A DNA stretch of 64,000 bases. Origin: Filosporella fistucella. Its lineage: Eukaryota > Ascomycota > Leotiomycetes > Helotiales. The DNA is taken from contig JAQJZZ010000007.1 of the NCBI GenBank assembly GCA_030077755.1, forward strand, positions 1,550,001-1,614,000, given 5' to 3'. Positions 23,267-36,812 of this stretch are shown piece after piece. How positions within the stretch are numbered: the first letter of the stretch is position 1; each line of letters opens with the position of its first letter. The translations under genes and the position numbers were made by a program. Under the pieces are notes generated by a model. That model saw only the letters and a program-made list of their open reading frames with translations, was not told where the DNA came from and made no database searches.

Positions 23267-26200
23267 ATGCATAACCTGTCCGACGTCGAAAGTGTTCCGA
23301 AAGCATTTGTGTTTGGGCCCCAAGCAGTGAAGTTTGATTCGGAAGCTTTCAACAGACTCCGGCGGCAACTTGAAGCTCCAAAGTTTCAATGGGCACTAAA
23401 GACACTTGTTGAATTACCAGGTGACTGGGAAGGGATCGTGAAAAGCATCCCGAAGTTGCAAAGCTTCGACGGGAAAACGCTCTTGAACAATTTGAATCAA
23501 TGGTTGCGAGGGGGAACAATTCCGGAAGGAGCGTTCCCTCTGCCCAACATACTTATTTCCCCGTTAGTCGTCATTGCACAGTTGACCCAGTATACCGACT
23601 TCCTGAAAGCTGCATTTCCAGAATTGAAAGACACCGATAGCCTGCCAGCAAGTGTGAAGACAAATACCGAAGCCCTCGGCTTGTGCACTGGCACGCTTAG
23701 CGCATTTGCAGCAGCCTGTTCTGCAAATTTGGCAGACATTGCTCATTATGGGGCTGTAGCAATTAGACTGGCTATTCTTGCGGGAGCTTTGGTAGACGAG
23801 GAAGATACAGGAAGAGGTGACGGGGGGAATTCGACATCATTTTCTGTCTCATGGAACCACGATGAAGGAGTTGTGAGAAATGTGATAGAAAAGTTCCCGG
23901 AGGCAAGTTATATGCTGCACAAGATCAACTTACGAAAGTTAACACATTAAATACAGACCTATATATCCGTATATGTTGACGAAAAGAGAGCAACTTTGAC
24001 AACTTCAAGGCAAACCGCACCAGCGTTGATCCAACAACTGAAACTTGTTGGTGTGCATGCGACTGAGGTTGCACTACTCGGACGATTCCACTGGCCGGAG
24101 CATAGGAAAGATGTCCAGGAATTGATGCAATTTAGTGATCGGAACGCATTGTTTCAGCTTCCCGATGCCACACAACTGAAGTTTGCCTGTCGTTCAACTT
24201 CCACTGGAAAATACCACGCTTCTGGGAAACTCCACCATATCGCCCTCGAAACAATTTTGCTGGAGCAGTGTCAGTGGTATAAAACTTTCAATCTCGCTCA
24301 TTCTGCCGGACTGAATTCCAATAATGCTTCAGTCATTGTTTTCGGTCCTGAACGTTGTGTACCACCAACTCTTGCTCGCACGTTTGGATCCCAGGTGATA
24401 CACATCTCCGGGCTCGACCTCCAGTCCTCTATTCTGCCCAGCCAAATCTTGGGAGGTAATAAGGTGACCAATCTGGAAGATCTGCCAGACGATCGCATTG
24501 CAATCATTGGGGTGGCTTGTCAAGTACCAGGCGCAGAAGCTCTAGAAGAATATTGGAAGCTTCTGTGCGATGGGATCTCGCAGCATGAGGAAGTTCCAGC
24601 AAATCGTTTCCACATGGAGACTACCTGGAGGGAACTCGATCCAAAGCGGAAATGGTTCGGTAATTTTATTCGCGATTATGATGCCTTCGATCATAAGTTC
24701 TTTAAAAAGAGTCCTCGAGAAATGCAGTCAACAGATCCTCAACATCGTCTCCTGCTGCAGATAGCGTATCAAGCAGTGGAGCAATCTGGATACTTCGGAT
24801 CCTCGAACTTCGACAAACACATTGGATGCTTCATGGGAATTGCGAATGTCGACTATTTCGATAACATCGACGGCTATCCAGCGAATGCCTACTCCGCAAC
24901 AGGCGTTCTCAAGAGCTTTCTTGCAGGCAAGGTCAGCCATTACTTTGGTTGGACTGGTCCTAGTTTGACTTTAGACACAGCTTGTAGCTCGTCTACCGTA
25001 GCAATCCATCAAGCATGCCGTGCTATCATCAACGGAGAGTGCACAGCAGCTTTGGCAGGAGGGGTTAATGTCATGACGAGTCCTGGATGGTACCACAATT
25101 TGGCAGGAGCTTCGTTCCTCAGTCCAACAGGGCAGTGCAAGCCGTTTGATGCCAAAGGCGATGGATACTGTAGAGGCGAAGGAGTTGGTGCAGTCTTTCT
25201 CAAGAAACTTTCCACGGCTGTTGCAGATGGGGATCAGATCTTCGGAGTGATTGCAAGCACCCGAGCATATCAGAACCAAAATTGCACTGCAATCACGGTG
25301 CCTAACGCTACCTCACTATCTGATCTCTTTCTGGATGTCGTAAAACGAGCCCGATTAGAGCCGCAGATGGTCACTGTAGTCGAAGCTCATGGGACAGGAA
25401 CACAAGTTGGCGACCCAGCAGAATATGATGGCATCCGAAAAGTGTTCGGCGGATCCATCCGCTCCGATAAGCTGACATTAACGTCTGTGAAAGGACTCGT
25501 GGGCCACAGCGAAACGGCTTCCGGGATAGTCTCACTGGCAAAGACGTTGCTCATGATTCAAAGAGGGACCATTCCACCACAAGCGAGCTTCACTTCGATC
25601 AATCCGGCCCTCCATGCCACCCCGGAAGATAAAATTGAGATCCCGATACGCCTGAAGCCGTGGGATGCGAAATTCCGAGCGGCACTGATCAACAATTATG
25701 GTGCCTCTGGTTCGAATGCATCTATGATAGTTACCGAAGCTCCAAAATACAGCTCTCACGAGAATTCCAAGTTTTTATCCGGCAAGACTCATCCATTCTG
25801 GCTCTGCGGATTTGATAAACACAGCATCCGAACCTATGTTGCAAAATTGAGAGCACTCTTGCAGCACCCATCAGCTTCAGAAAAAGAGTTTTCAGTCGCC
25901 AACTTGTCTTTCCAAGTGTCTCGCCAGTCAAATCGGACTCTCTCACAAGCCATGATATTCAGTGCTAGTTCCACTTCGCAGCTCGCACTCAAGCTCGAGA
26001 AAATTGAACAGGACGACAGCAGCATTCCAGTGATCCAGCCACCTCCCGCTCGCCCAGTCATACTATGTTTTGGAGGTCAGATCTCCACCTTTGTTGGCCT
26101 GGACAGAGAGATCTATGATAGCATAACCATCTTCCGTAACCATTTAGATCGGTGCAACGCCATGATAATGTCTTTGGGACATGAGAGCATCTTTCCTGAT

Positions 26201-29200
26201 ATCTTCCAGAAGTCCCCTATACAAGACATCGTCAAGCTGCAGACAGTGCTTTTCGCGATGCAATATTCATGCGCAAAAGCTTGGATTGATTGCGGGGTCA
26301 AGGTGGCTGCTGTCCTTGGCCATAGTTTTGGTGAGGTAAGTTTTCCCAGCTTTCGCTGAGAGCTCGAATGATCTGGCTTGGAACGGAAAAAAATGCTGAC
26401 ATATTGATAGTTGACGGCGCTGTGCATTTCTGGCGTCGTATCTCTGAAAAACGCGATCACGATGGTTGCTGGTCGTGCAAATATCATCAAGAACAAATGG
26501 GGTCCAGAAACGGGGTCAATGGCAGCAGTTGAGGCCGACCGTCCGAGTTTGGAGGCTTTTCTAAGCAAATGTAAAACCGCTCTTGAGTGGAAAGAAGACA
26601 TTTCAGTGGCCTGCTATAATGGCCGAAGGCATTTTACGCTAGCTGGCACCGACAGCGCTATACAAATTGCTGAAAAGCTCGCCAAGAGTGCCACATTTTC
26701 CTCGGATATCAAGCTGAAGAAGCTCAACGTCACGAATGCGTTCCATTCTGTACTCGTTGACCCGTTAATTGAGGACCTAGAAAAACTGGGCGAAGAGATT
26801 GAGTTTGACGAGCCTATCGTCCACCTCGAAAGAGCAACAGAAGAAAGATCCACAGAAAAGCCAGGTGCTCGATTCATAGCTGAACACCTCAGAAAGCCAG
26901 TATTCTTTAATCAAGCAGCCCAGAGGTTGGCCGCTGAATACCCTGCAGCTATTTGGCTCGAAGCGGGGTCAAATTCAACAATCACGACAATGGCAAGTCG
27001 AGGTCTTGGTTCGCCCACAACATCCCACTTCCAAGCCATCAACATTTCGAGTGAGAGCTCCTTCGATTTCCTTGTTGACTCGACCATGAGACTTTGGAAG
27101 GAAGGCTTGAAAGTTTCTTTCTGGGCACATCATTCCATACAGACACAGGACTATACACCTGTAATCCTCCCACCATACCAATTCGAAAAGTCGAGACATT
27201 GGATGGACCTGAAGAAGCCGAAAAAAGTAGACGCCCGAATTGTTGAGCAGGTGCCTAAAACAGAAGAGCCTAAAGGCTTGACGACATTCATTGGCTATCA
27301 AGACGAGGCAAGACGATCTGTCCGATTCCAAGTCAATACCATGACGGAGAAGTTCAACCGACTCATTTCTGCACATATAATGGTTAGCACGGCTGCAGTC
27401 TGCCCGGCTGTATTTCAGCTTGATATCGCTATCGATGCTCTGATGAGTCTTCGACCAGAATTCCAAGACAAGAGCTTCCAGCCCCAATTGAAAGGAATGA
27501 AAAACATCAACCCCATTGTGAAAGATGGCAGATTGGTATGGCTTGACGCTGAATCCAGCGACGCTGACGGCCTTTTATGGGACTGGAAAATCGTGACATT
27601 TGAGGAGAAGGGCAGCACTACGCTGTACAGCTCAGGGACTATTGCTTTCCAGAGAATGACAGATCCAGATTTGAACGCCGAATTCGAAAGATTTGAGCGC
27701 ATGGTAAGCTTTTTTGTGACTGGAGACAAAGAGGTGTACTGACACATACACCAGGTAGGAAGAAGGCGCTGTAGTCGTCTGCTCGAAAGCAATGATCCAG
27801 ATGTAGACGTCCTTCAAGGTCGAAATATCTACCGAGCATTCGCAGAAGTGGTAGACTACAAAGAAGTCTATCGTAATGTTTCTAGGTTGTGCGGCAAGGA
27901 CAATGAGTCGGCGGGTCGTATTATCAAGACTCACAACAAGGAGACTTGGTTGGACACGACATTGGCAGACAGTATTGGCCAGATTGCTGGGATTTTCGTG
28001 AACATCATGACTGACAAGGTAAGTCAAGAATTCTCTCCGACCTATACAGGGGAAGCTCGGAGCACCTTTTTGAGGTGACAGCAGAATGCTGACGACAAAT
28101 AAAGTCTGAATTGGCTGAAAGAGGTATCTTCGCCGGTATTGGAATCGATCGCTGGATTCGTTCTCCAAAGAAGGCATCGTATGATTGCTTGCCGGATGTT
28201 TGGGAGGTCTTTGGCCTGCATCAGTTCACGTCAGAGAAGTCATGCGTCAGTGACCTCTTTGCATTTGATCCCCGCGATGGATCTTTGGTTGAAGTCGTTC
28301 TGGGCATTCGTCTCCAACATATTTCTCTGGCGAATCTTCAGAAAATATTATCCAATCTTGTTCCAACATCTGCAAAAACATTGACGGCTCCTAAGGTGCC
28401 GATATCAGCTACACCCGCGAACACTATAGCATTAGTCACGGAAACAAAGATACCCAACGGAGTGGCGACAACAGCACCAAAGAAACCGAAATCAGCAGGA
28501 CAAAATGTGAATGCCAAAACCCGCGATATCATCTGCAATTTATCTGGACTTGAACCTGAAGAGGTGAAAGATGATTCCGATCTGGTCGAGATTGGCATTG
28601 ATTCTCTCATGGGCATGGAGCTGGCCCGCGAAGTGGAAGCTGCGTTCAAGTGCACTCTGGAAACATCACAATTGATGGAATTGACAGACTTCCGTAGTCT
28701 TGTCGTATGCATAGGTGCAGTATTGGGTATTGATACCCAGAACGAAGACCAGAATGGCGAACTGGCTGAGGATGAAACGCCAATAGTGCCAAAGGTCAAT
28801 GGTTCCCTCTCTCATACCGGCAACGTGAATGGTGTCAATGTAAGCAATGGTATGAACGGCTTTCATGATACGAATGGATATCATGGCGTTAATGGTGCCA
28901 ATTCGAATGGTTCGCAAGTGTTGGCCGATGCCTCCAGTTTTTCCGCATCAACCATCCTGGGAACATTCCATCGAGCCAAGGCCGCCACGGATGACTTCAT
29001 CGTCGATGGAAATCTGGGGACATACTACTACGATGTCATCCCAAAATCAACAGCACTCTGCATTGCATACATTCTGAACGCATTTGAAGAACTAGGCTGT
29101 CCGATACGCTCTACTAAGCCAGGACAGAAGCTCGAGCGGATCCAATATTTGCCCAAACACCAGAAATTCATGGATCTGATCTACAATCTGTTGTGGAAAG

Positions 29201-31391
29201 ATGCACGTTTGATCGATATAAACGACGGTATGATCACACGTACTGCTGTCGCCGCGTCCACCAAGCCAGTAGACACTTTGTTGCAAGAGCTGCTTCGAGA
29301 CGAGCCGGTTCATGCAGCTGAACACAAGCTCTCTGCAGTAATAGGCGCAAAGTTTGCTGATATTCTCAGTGGTAAGGCAGAAGGGCTCAACATCATATTT
29401 GGAACGTCAGAAGGGAGAGAATTGGTCTCTGATGTCTACGCAAAATCCCCGATAAACAGAGTCTGGATCAAACAAGCCGAATGGTTTATCGAGCAGCTGT
29501 TGCTCACACAACCGAAGAATGGAGAGCCGATATGCATTCTAGAAGTAGGAGCTGGAACTGGTGGGACAACGTCGACGCTGGTCCCAATGCTGGCCCGACT
29601 GGGTGTACCCATCAAATACACCTTCACAGATCTGTCTTCATCTCTCGTAGCAGCAGCTCGTAAGAGATTCAAGCAATACCCGTTCATGGAATTCAAAGTC
29701 CTCAATATGGAGTCTCCACCAGATGCCAAATTGTTAAAGAGTCAACACATGGTGCTGGCAAATGCTTGTGTCCACGCAACGCGTAACTTAGAGATTTCAA
29801 CATCAAATATCCACAGCTTGCTGAGACCAGAAGGCTTCCTTCTCCTTCTTGAGATGACAGAGCAAGTGTTTTGGGTTGATTTCATATTTGGAACACTCGA
29901 AGGGTGGTGGCTTTTCGAAGACGGCCGACGACATGCACTTGCACCTGAAACATGGTGGGAGAAGGTCTTGAAATCGGTGGGCTATGGTCATATCGAGTGG
30001 ACGGAAGGAAATCGTCCAGAAGCAAACCTTCAGCGGCTGATCATCGCATTTGCATCTGGGTCCAGGTATGCGCGATTATCAAAGCCGCTCTCCCCACCTG
30101 TGCAGGTAGCGCTGACAGACACCACAGCTCGACAAGCGGCCATTGACGAGTATGTCCATGAATACACGAGAGATTTCGGTGTTCCTTTGAAATTGAATCG
30201 TCCTAGTGAGTGGGCAGCTGTTGATAAATGTGTACTTGTGACTGGGACGGTATGTTCATGTGTTCTCTTGAAAGACCTCATACTAACAGCTTGTAGACTG
30301 GAAGTCTCGGCTCCCATCTCGTAGCCTATTTGGCACAGCTTCCAGATATCACGACAGTATACTGTGTCAACCGCATCAGCTCCACAGCGGCAATACAGCG
30401 TCAAAAGAACTCGTTCGAACTCAGAGGCATCACATTGGGACCTTCCGCCGCGTCGAAGCTGCAAATATTGGAAACAGACACCAGCAAACCATCACTGGGC
30501 TTCCTACCAGATGTGTACCAAAAGCTTGTCCATACCGTGACCCATATCGTTCACAACGCCTGGCCAATGTCTCTCACTCGTCCAGTCCGAGCTTATGAAC
30601 CTCAATTTAAAGTAATGAGGAATCTCCTTCAACTAGCTCGTGAGGCCTCCGCACGACGGCATGCTTCATTTCAGGTTGGCTTCCAATTTATCTCTTCGAT
30701 CGGCACAGTCAGCTACTATCCACTGTGGAGTGGAAAATCGCTCGTCCCGGAGGAACATATGACAGCCGAGTCTGTACTTGAAGTTGGCTATGCTGATGCT
30801 AAGCTCGTTTGCGAGAAGATGCTTCACAAATCACTTCCGTACGCCCAATTCAGACCAATGGCTGTGCGATGCGGTCAGATTGCAGGCTCGACAATCAATG
30901 GATACTGGAATCCTATTGAGCATCTAGCATTCCTGATCAAGTCTTCGCAAACACTCAAAGTGCTCCCAGATCTGCAGGGTACTCTTTCATGGTGCCCCGT
31001 GAACGATGTAGCTGCCACGCTGGGCGAGCTGCTGATGTCTGACAATCCACCATATCCCATCTACCACATCGAGAACCCCCCAAGACAGCCCTGGCCAGAA
31101 ATGATCACACTCCTAGCTGATGCTCTTGATATATCCCGCGATAGTATCGTCCCCTACGATACATGGCTATCTCGAGTACGCCAATCCCCCGTTTCTCCGA
31201 ATGATAACCCGGCTGGACAGCTGGTAGAGTTCTTCTCGAAGCATTTTATAAGGATGTCTTGTGGTGATTTGATTTTGGATACTGCGAAAAGCAGGGAGCA
31301 TTCGGAGACGATGCGGATGAGGGGTACAATTGATAGAGAGTTGGTGGAGAAGTATATTTCGGCTTGGAAAAGGATGGGGTTCTTGATGTGA
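23267..31391 (+). CDS. Non-reducing polyketide synthase SAT-KS-AT-PT-ACP-cMeT-R, 2603 aa
   Basis: Exons 23267-23902, 23957-26335, 26411-27703, 27755-28018, 28105-30249 and 30297-31391; the first intron is GC-AG. Domains in order: starter-unit ACP transacylase with GLCTG (Cys140); ketosynthase from about residue 391 with Cys555 in TACSSS, His690 in EAHGTGT and His729 in VGHSET; acyltransferase with Ser1002 in GHSFGE, rebuilt across intron 2; product template with His1327 and Asp1508; one ACP with Ser1691 in GIDSL; C-methyltransferase with SAM motif EVGAGTGG near 2006; and a terminal reductase with TGTTGSLGSH (about 2237-2246), Ser in FISSIG, and Tyr2404/Lys2408. The architecture is that of synthases for citrinin, 3-methylorcinaldehyde/tropolones and azaphilones. 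It uses an acyl starter and malonyl-CoA, adds methyl groups, cyclises an aromatic ring and releases an aldehyde by NADPH reduction. No ketoreductase, dehydratase or thioesterase is present. All checked catalytic residues are intact, so the enzyme should work; chain length and product cannot be read off. Confidence 0.97.
23903..23956 (+). other. GC-AG intron in the PKS starter-unit domain
   Basis: The SAT coding frame stays open for some codons past 23902, but its sequence loses the family pattern. Removing a 54-bp segment with donor GCAAGT and acceptor TACAG restores the conserved FPE-TYISVYVD strand in frame. No GT donor nearby gives the same protein. GC-AG introns are a minor, well known class. 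Confidence 0.8.
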
Positions 31392-31829
31392 TTTCGTTGA
31401 CCTGTAGAATGTATCGAAATAGAGCCGTGCTTTTGGGATTGTGCTGCGAATTGTGCTTAATTCTTTTTGGTAATTGTTATTAGCGCTACACACTCGTATA
31501 TTTGAGACCGAGATATTAATGGAGTATTATCAAGAATGTACATATATTGGAAATTGGAATCATAGTACCTAGGTCAGTTGAACATGGTCGACGTTGACAT
31601 CTGGAGAGCTGCTCGGGAGCCTCGGCGAAACGACTGCTGGGCTCGGCCCGTTCTTCGCAACCTCAGGCATGAAAAGGTCGTCCATTCCACTCTGCTGGAA
31701 ACTCAGGTCCGGACGTCTTCAAAGATTTATTTATATCCCTTCTTTCTATATTACACGGAAAATTCCCTTAGTACTGCCTACGATATACACCCCTATAACC
31801 ATCCAATTCACCTCCTTGCATTCAGTAGC
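31392..31829. other. Convergent spacer between PKS and MFS exporter
   Basis: 438 bp containing both 3' UTRs; nothing else seen. Confidence 0.5.
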
Positions 31830-33819
31830 CTAAGATTTCTCTACATCCCTCACCCCACCATTCTCCTTCTTCTCTAAGTCCTTCCTCCGATTCTCCTCTT
31901 CAGCTTTCAATCCCGTCTTCGTAGCCACATGTTCCGTGCTAAGCTTATGCTGCACCATGAAGAAACTCACCACCAAAGTGACACCCGCAAGAGCAACATA
32001 CATAATCCACATTGTCCTCAAGCTGCGCCAGAACGCCAGTCTCGCTACCCTCTGTTGAGCAGGCGTCAAATCAGCTAGGAAGCGGATATTCGCTGCTGCC
32101 GTGCCACCTGTAAGTGAGGCCGCGACATTGGGTCCTAGGGATGCGAGCAGAGAAGCTTGCTGTTTCTGCATTTCGTTTTGGAAAACTACGTTGCCTATCA
32201 CGACTGATACGGCGGCACTGAGAATACGCGCGAAGAAAAAGGTTGATGTAGCTGTAGCGATATCGCGGGGCTCGACCATAGCTTGTAAAGCTACGAGGGG
32301 AGTATTGAAGATAGGGCCAGCGCCAAGACCGGCTACGATTTGGAAGAGGAAGACTTTTGCAAATTGGCGGGTGTTAGGGAGGTCGATGAATAGGCCGAAA
32401 CCGAGGATCATGATCGCTAGACCCCCATACATGAGGGGTAGGTATTTGCCTGTCTTTTTAATAACGATGCCAGTTATGTAAGAGGTTATGGAGAAGGAGA
32501 GAGCCCAGGGTAAGAGGTAGACACCTGAGAGGAGGGGCTCGGCTGCCAGGACAGCTTGGAGGTAGAGTGGAATGTAGTAAGAGCCTGACATGAAAACTAG
32601 GCCGTGGAAAAAGCAGACTCCGATGGCGGCGACATTCGATCGTTTTGAGAAGAGACGAATCGGGGTGATGGGGTATTTGGCGTATTTCCACTCGTTGAAA
32701 ACGAAAAGACCAATTGTGAATAGTCCGAATATGATCAGACAAATCACAGTTGCAGAATCCCATGGATGGGTCACACCGCCGAATTGGAGGCCAAGGAGGA
32801 ACATCAGGGTCCCGCCTACTACGGTGATGGTACCTATCCAGTCTACGGCTTTTAATCCGTCCCAGACAGGTGTCTTTGGATTATCAAGGTGTAGGAAGAG
32901 CGCGAGGAAGATCATGACTGTTCCTGTGATGGGCACTAACAAAAGTCAGGAACTTGAAGATTTGAGGAACGGATCGGCTTACAGTTTACGTAGAAGCACC
33001 ATCGCCATGTTACTTTCTCAGTAAAGACTCCTCCTAAGATGGGACCAAGGCCACTTGCTGTCGCCCATACGATAGCGATGATTCCGAGGTACTGTTCAAG
33101 AAGTCATTACGAGTCCTTGCAAATGTTCAATCCTTCTTTGAAAGGGGATGTCAAACGTACCTTGCCGCGATTCCTTGGGCTGAACAAATCACCAATACAT
33201 ATATTAACAAGCACCGTCAATCCGCCTGCTCCAACACCTTGGATCGCTCGAGCAGCAATCAACATGGAGATGTTCACGCTCGTTGCCGCCAAAACGCTAC
33301 CGCAGAAGAACACTCCCGCAGCCAGCAATATTATAGGTTTCCGGCCCCAGATATCAGAGAATTTACCCCATGATGGGATGGAAGCGGCATTAGTAAGGAG
33401 ATACGCAGAACCAATCCATGTGTAGCCTGCGTTGGAATGGAAATGTTCGGATATTGTAGGGAGAGCTGTGGTGATGATGGTGATGTCTAATGCTGCGAGG
33501 AAGAGCGCCTGTTTGAACTATCAGCATGGGATCGCCCTAGGGATTGCAGAGGACTTACAGCACATAGAGAAGTCATGATCACAAAAGTCTGGAAGGCTGT
33601 TCGACTCTCCTCTGGGCTGAGTACTTTTGGTGGCGCTTGAGGCTCTGCGGCGACGCCGTTTGTTGTGCCATTCGCTGTGCCATTCGCTTTACCATTCTGC
33701 TCCCCCGTGCCGTTTTGGGGAGAGGTCGATGTCGTTGTTGTTGCTGTGCTTGATTTGGGCTCGGTATGGTCATGCTCGCCAGCGTTAGCAGCACCGTTCT
33801 GATGCTTTTCGTTGTCCAT
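31830..33819 (-). CDS. MFS exporter, DHA2-type (14 helices), 607 aa
   Basis: Exons on the minus strand: 33819-33559, 33508-33161, 33091-32983 and 32935-31830; introns of 50, 69 and 47 bp. A drug:H+ antiporter-2 family major facilitator of the plasma membrane, the usual exporter in fungal metabolite clusters. Evidence: a long Asn/Gly/Thr-rich hydrophilic N terminus (about 75 residues), helix 1 with [19 protein letters not shown] rebuilt across intron 1, the helix 2-3 loop [12 protein letters not shown], the motif C-like [21 protein letters not shown] across intron 3, and a full set of hydrophobic segments to a charged C-terminal tail rich in Lys/Glu. I start at the ATG ending at 33819. It is convergent with the PKS and upstream of the P450. 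Role in product export or self-protection is inferred from position. Confidence 0.94.
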
Positions 33820-35046
33820 CACTGAATGTAGAAGTAAATGTCAATTAAACTTGGTTCCAACGATTGAGAAATGAGTAAGAAGCATGGAGGAAAGAAAAGA
33901 AAGGGCAGAAAGAAACTTCTTGCAGCAAATGTGCCGTGGTGCTATTGTGTTGTGATTTTAGTGTTGGTATCAAAAACTGTTTGGTCATCCCTGTGTAACT
34001 TACCTAAAATCCGCTAATCTCCTCAGCTCGAGGAGATTAAATCCGCGGAGTTTAGAATAACTTCGAATAGAGCTGAGTAATTCTATTCAATTCCTTGCCA
34101 CAATTACTTCGTTTGCTGGCGCAGATAAGCAAGGGAGTAAACACCCTCAGAAATGTTTGGGTTGGCGATGTAGGATGCAAGGGTACGGGCTAAATGCGGG
34201 TGAGGTGTAACCTTATTCTGTAGGCTGACTGGGCACATCAGATGCCGGGGCCGGGAGATCCACAGAGCGCTACGCTAACTTGATCAGGAAATATACCCTT
34301 GTTCTAATACACGAGAGTCGACGACATCTGACTCTCCGATGAGAAACTCCGTAGAAATTGAGAATGAGGGAGCCGATGGGTCTCTAACCATTCTTGGTAG
34401 CAAAAGAAAGTATTAGGAAGGATTTGATAGCTGATTTAGGATAATTTACCCGGTGAGATTTGGTGGGGGTTGTGATGATGGATACCTGGTACATTCTGCG
34501 GGTGAGAACACTAAGTGAATCTAGCACATCTTACGCCAGGTTCGAAAATAAGCAATGTAACTTACAATACGTGGGTCCCTTTCTAGGATGTCTGGATAGT
34601 GTTCCGTTTCGAATTGGTTTCTGGAGAGGTCGGCAATTGGAAACGGTAGGAATTTGAATTTACGTGCCTATCAAAGTGACTGAAATCATCGCAGATAGAA
34701 AGGAACAGTGGAAAGGAAACAAATGGTGAAGAGAAGAGACTGATTCAAGAGAGTGAAAGATAGTGATGTATGATCGAGGCTTGGAGAATTTAATCATTTG
34801 ATACGTATCTGAACTGTAATATGGCTATTTGATTACAAGAACGCGGAGAAAAAATAGGGGGCGGGGCAAAAGCAATCACTGGTCTTCATTCCAATTTCGT
34901 TTCTGAAAATGTGTAATAGAGAGATAGCCAATATTTAGCATTTGCGCAAACTTGATTTCAGATTGAATAGTATTCATAACAATGGAATACCTAATAAGCG
35001 AGACCTGACACGTTGTATGCCAAGTCTCATCGCAAGCCCTACTTCT
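33820..35046. other. Intergenic region upstream of the MFS exporter
   Basis: 1.2 kb, no supported gene. CCGCGG at 34052-34057 and CTCCGA near 34335 are CGG-type half-sites upstream of the exporter and could be targets of the cluster regulator (weak inference). The right end contains the P450 3' UTR. Confidence 0.4.
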
Positions 35047-36812
35047 CTATACAGTTGTTTTCCTAAGCTTCACATTGATTCCATGCTGTCTAAGGAACCA
35101 AGAGCATTCTATCCAATAAGCCGACGGATCTGGGAAGTCCCACTCATAATTGATGAGCAGAGCTGGAATGATCTTCTTGATCTCCATTAATGCGATGTTC
35201 TTACCCAAACAGATACGTCTTCCAGCCCCCCACTGTGTGCAGGTCAGTGTCTTCGTTACAAATTCTCAAGAAGAGGATATTGAATAGAAATGACCTACAG
35301 TCAAAATGCTCCCATCCATCTTCCTCCATTGCTCTTCCGAGATATTCATCCATCTCTCGGGTCTCCACTCGTCAGCATCCTCTCCAAAAGTCCCTTTGTG
35401 CCTATTAACCACATAGGGATTCATGCCCACCACTGTTCCCTCCTTAAAATATTGCCCACATATCGTGACACCACCAGCTGGAACAATTCTCTCAAAGTGT
35501 CCTGCGAAAGCGGGGTGAATTCGGATAGCTTCATTGATACAGGCATCTAGGTACGGCAATTCGTTTACTTCTTTGAATGTAGGGAATGGCCGTGTGAGAT
35601 TTGCTGAGAAAAGCTCTGAGCGAAGTTTCTTTTGGGTATCTTCATGGGCTAGGACGTTGTACATCACAGCTCGCATGATCGCGGATGTGGAGTCGGATCC
35701 GGCGATTACATTGGATAATGTCCATGCTGTTACCCACCTACATATTGAGGTCAGTCAACTTGTGGATGTTGAAGTAAATGTGTGGCTTACCAAGGCTGTA
35801 CAGATGGATCTGAAGCTTGGATATCAAGATAACAGTCAAGGAAGTCCTTTCTTCCTGCCTCTGCATCCTTCTCACCATGCGCGATTCGTCTTCTCCGCTC
35901 ATTCACAGCCCCAGTCACAACCTTAAGAATGGGACTACCATGATTTTGGCTCTTGAAGGAATTCATGAGGTGCGATTTATGCCAGAATTGATCAAACCAG
36001 GGAATCTGGGACATCTTTGGAAACTATTAGCACACTCCAATCCAACTGCAAAGCTAGGCAATTTTAAGGGACAGGTGGACTGACCGGAGCAACTGTCAAC
36101 ATGAACTTCCAAATCGACTGAATAATTCCATCCACATCCGCGCCGGTCTCAAGGAATCCATATCTAGCAGAGAAAGAGATCTCCCCCATGACATCCAAGG
36201 CAAAGAACTGAATCCAGTCACCTAGATTACAGATCTTATTTTGATTCGCGAATCGTTTGTCTAGCTGCTCGAAAAGAAGGGCGAGGACAGTATCAACATG
36301 GGGCTCAAATTTGATGACATTGGAGAGGTTGTAAAGTTTTGCGATTGGGGTTTTGAGCTGTTGATGCAGCTCATCATCTTGGGTCGTGAAGATTGCGGGG
36401 AGAGGTCCTTGTTTAGTGTATGGCATGAAAGCACTGTAAGACTTATTCTAGAGAACGGAAACCTCATCAGCATTGGTCCCTTTCAGTCTGGAGAGAACAA
36501 TCAAAGGAGTACATGCAAACTTACCTTCCCAAAGCCAACTCTAGTGGTATATACCGTCGGAATATACGATGGGTCCGAGACGGACACAATATTTGGTCCA
36601 GTTCTGACACAGTCTCCATAATCTTCATGAAGTTTCTCGTAAATCTTGTGGGATCTCAGAGTCTTCACCCAGTAAAAGCGTTGTAAGTCCGTGAACTTTG
36701 CTAGAAATGGCCCAGGAACATGTTTGAGATTTTGATAGTTGCGGAATAGATAGTAACAGCAGTATAGAGAGACAGCGACTAAAGCAACTGGTAATATGAA
36801 AGTTTGATGCAT
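35047..36812 (-). CDS. Cytochrome P450, pisatin-demethylase-like, 499 aa
   Basis: Minus-strand exons 36812-36525, 36447-36085, 36014-35791, 35737-35299 and 35232-35047; introns 77, 70, 53 and 66 bp. A membrane-anchored microsomal monooxygenase that hydroxylates or demethylates with electrons from cytochrome P450 reductase. Visible features: an N-terminal anchor helix (about residues 5-22) followed by the proline hinge HVPGPFLAK, the I-helix AGSDSTS, the ExxR pair in NEAIR, the PERW region, and the heme loop WGAGRRICLG with ligand Cys446 at the start of the last exon. The usual Phe of the heme loop is Trp here. The short segment after intron 1 (NKSYSAFMPYTKQGPL) fits this family and fixes that acceptor. 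It is divergent from the 2-oxoglutarate oxygenase, so the two are probably co-expressed tailoring enzymes of the polyketide pathway. Substrate is inferred from context only. Confidence 0.93.

Noticed and set aside
36421..36524. A microexon within P450 intron 1
   Set aside because: It would need a following intron of only 29 bp. Using the acceptor at 36448-36449 gives a clean in-frame join with family-like sequence, so no microexon is needed.
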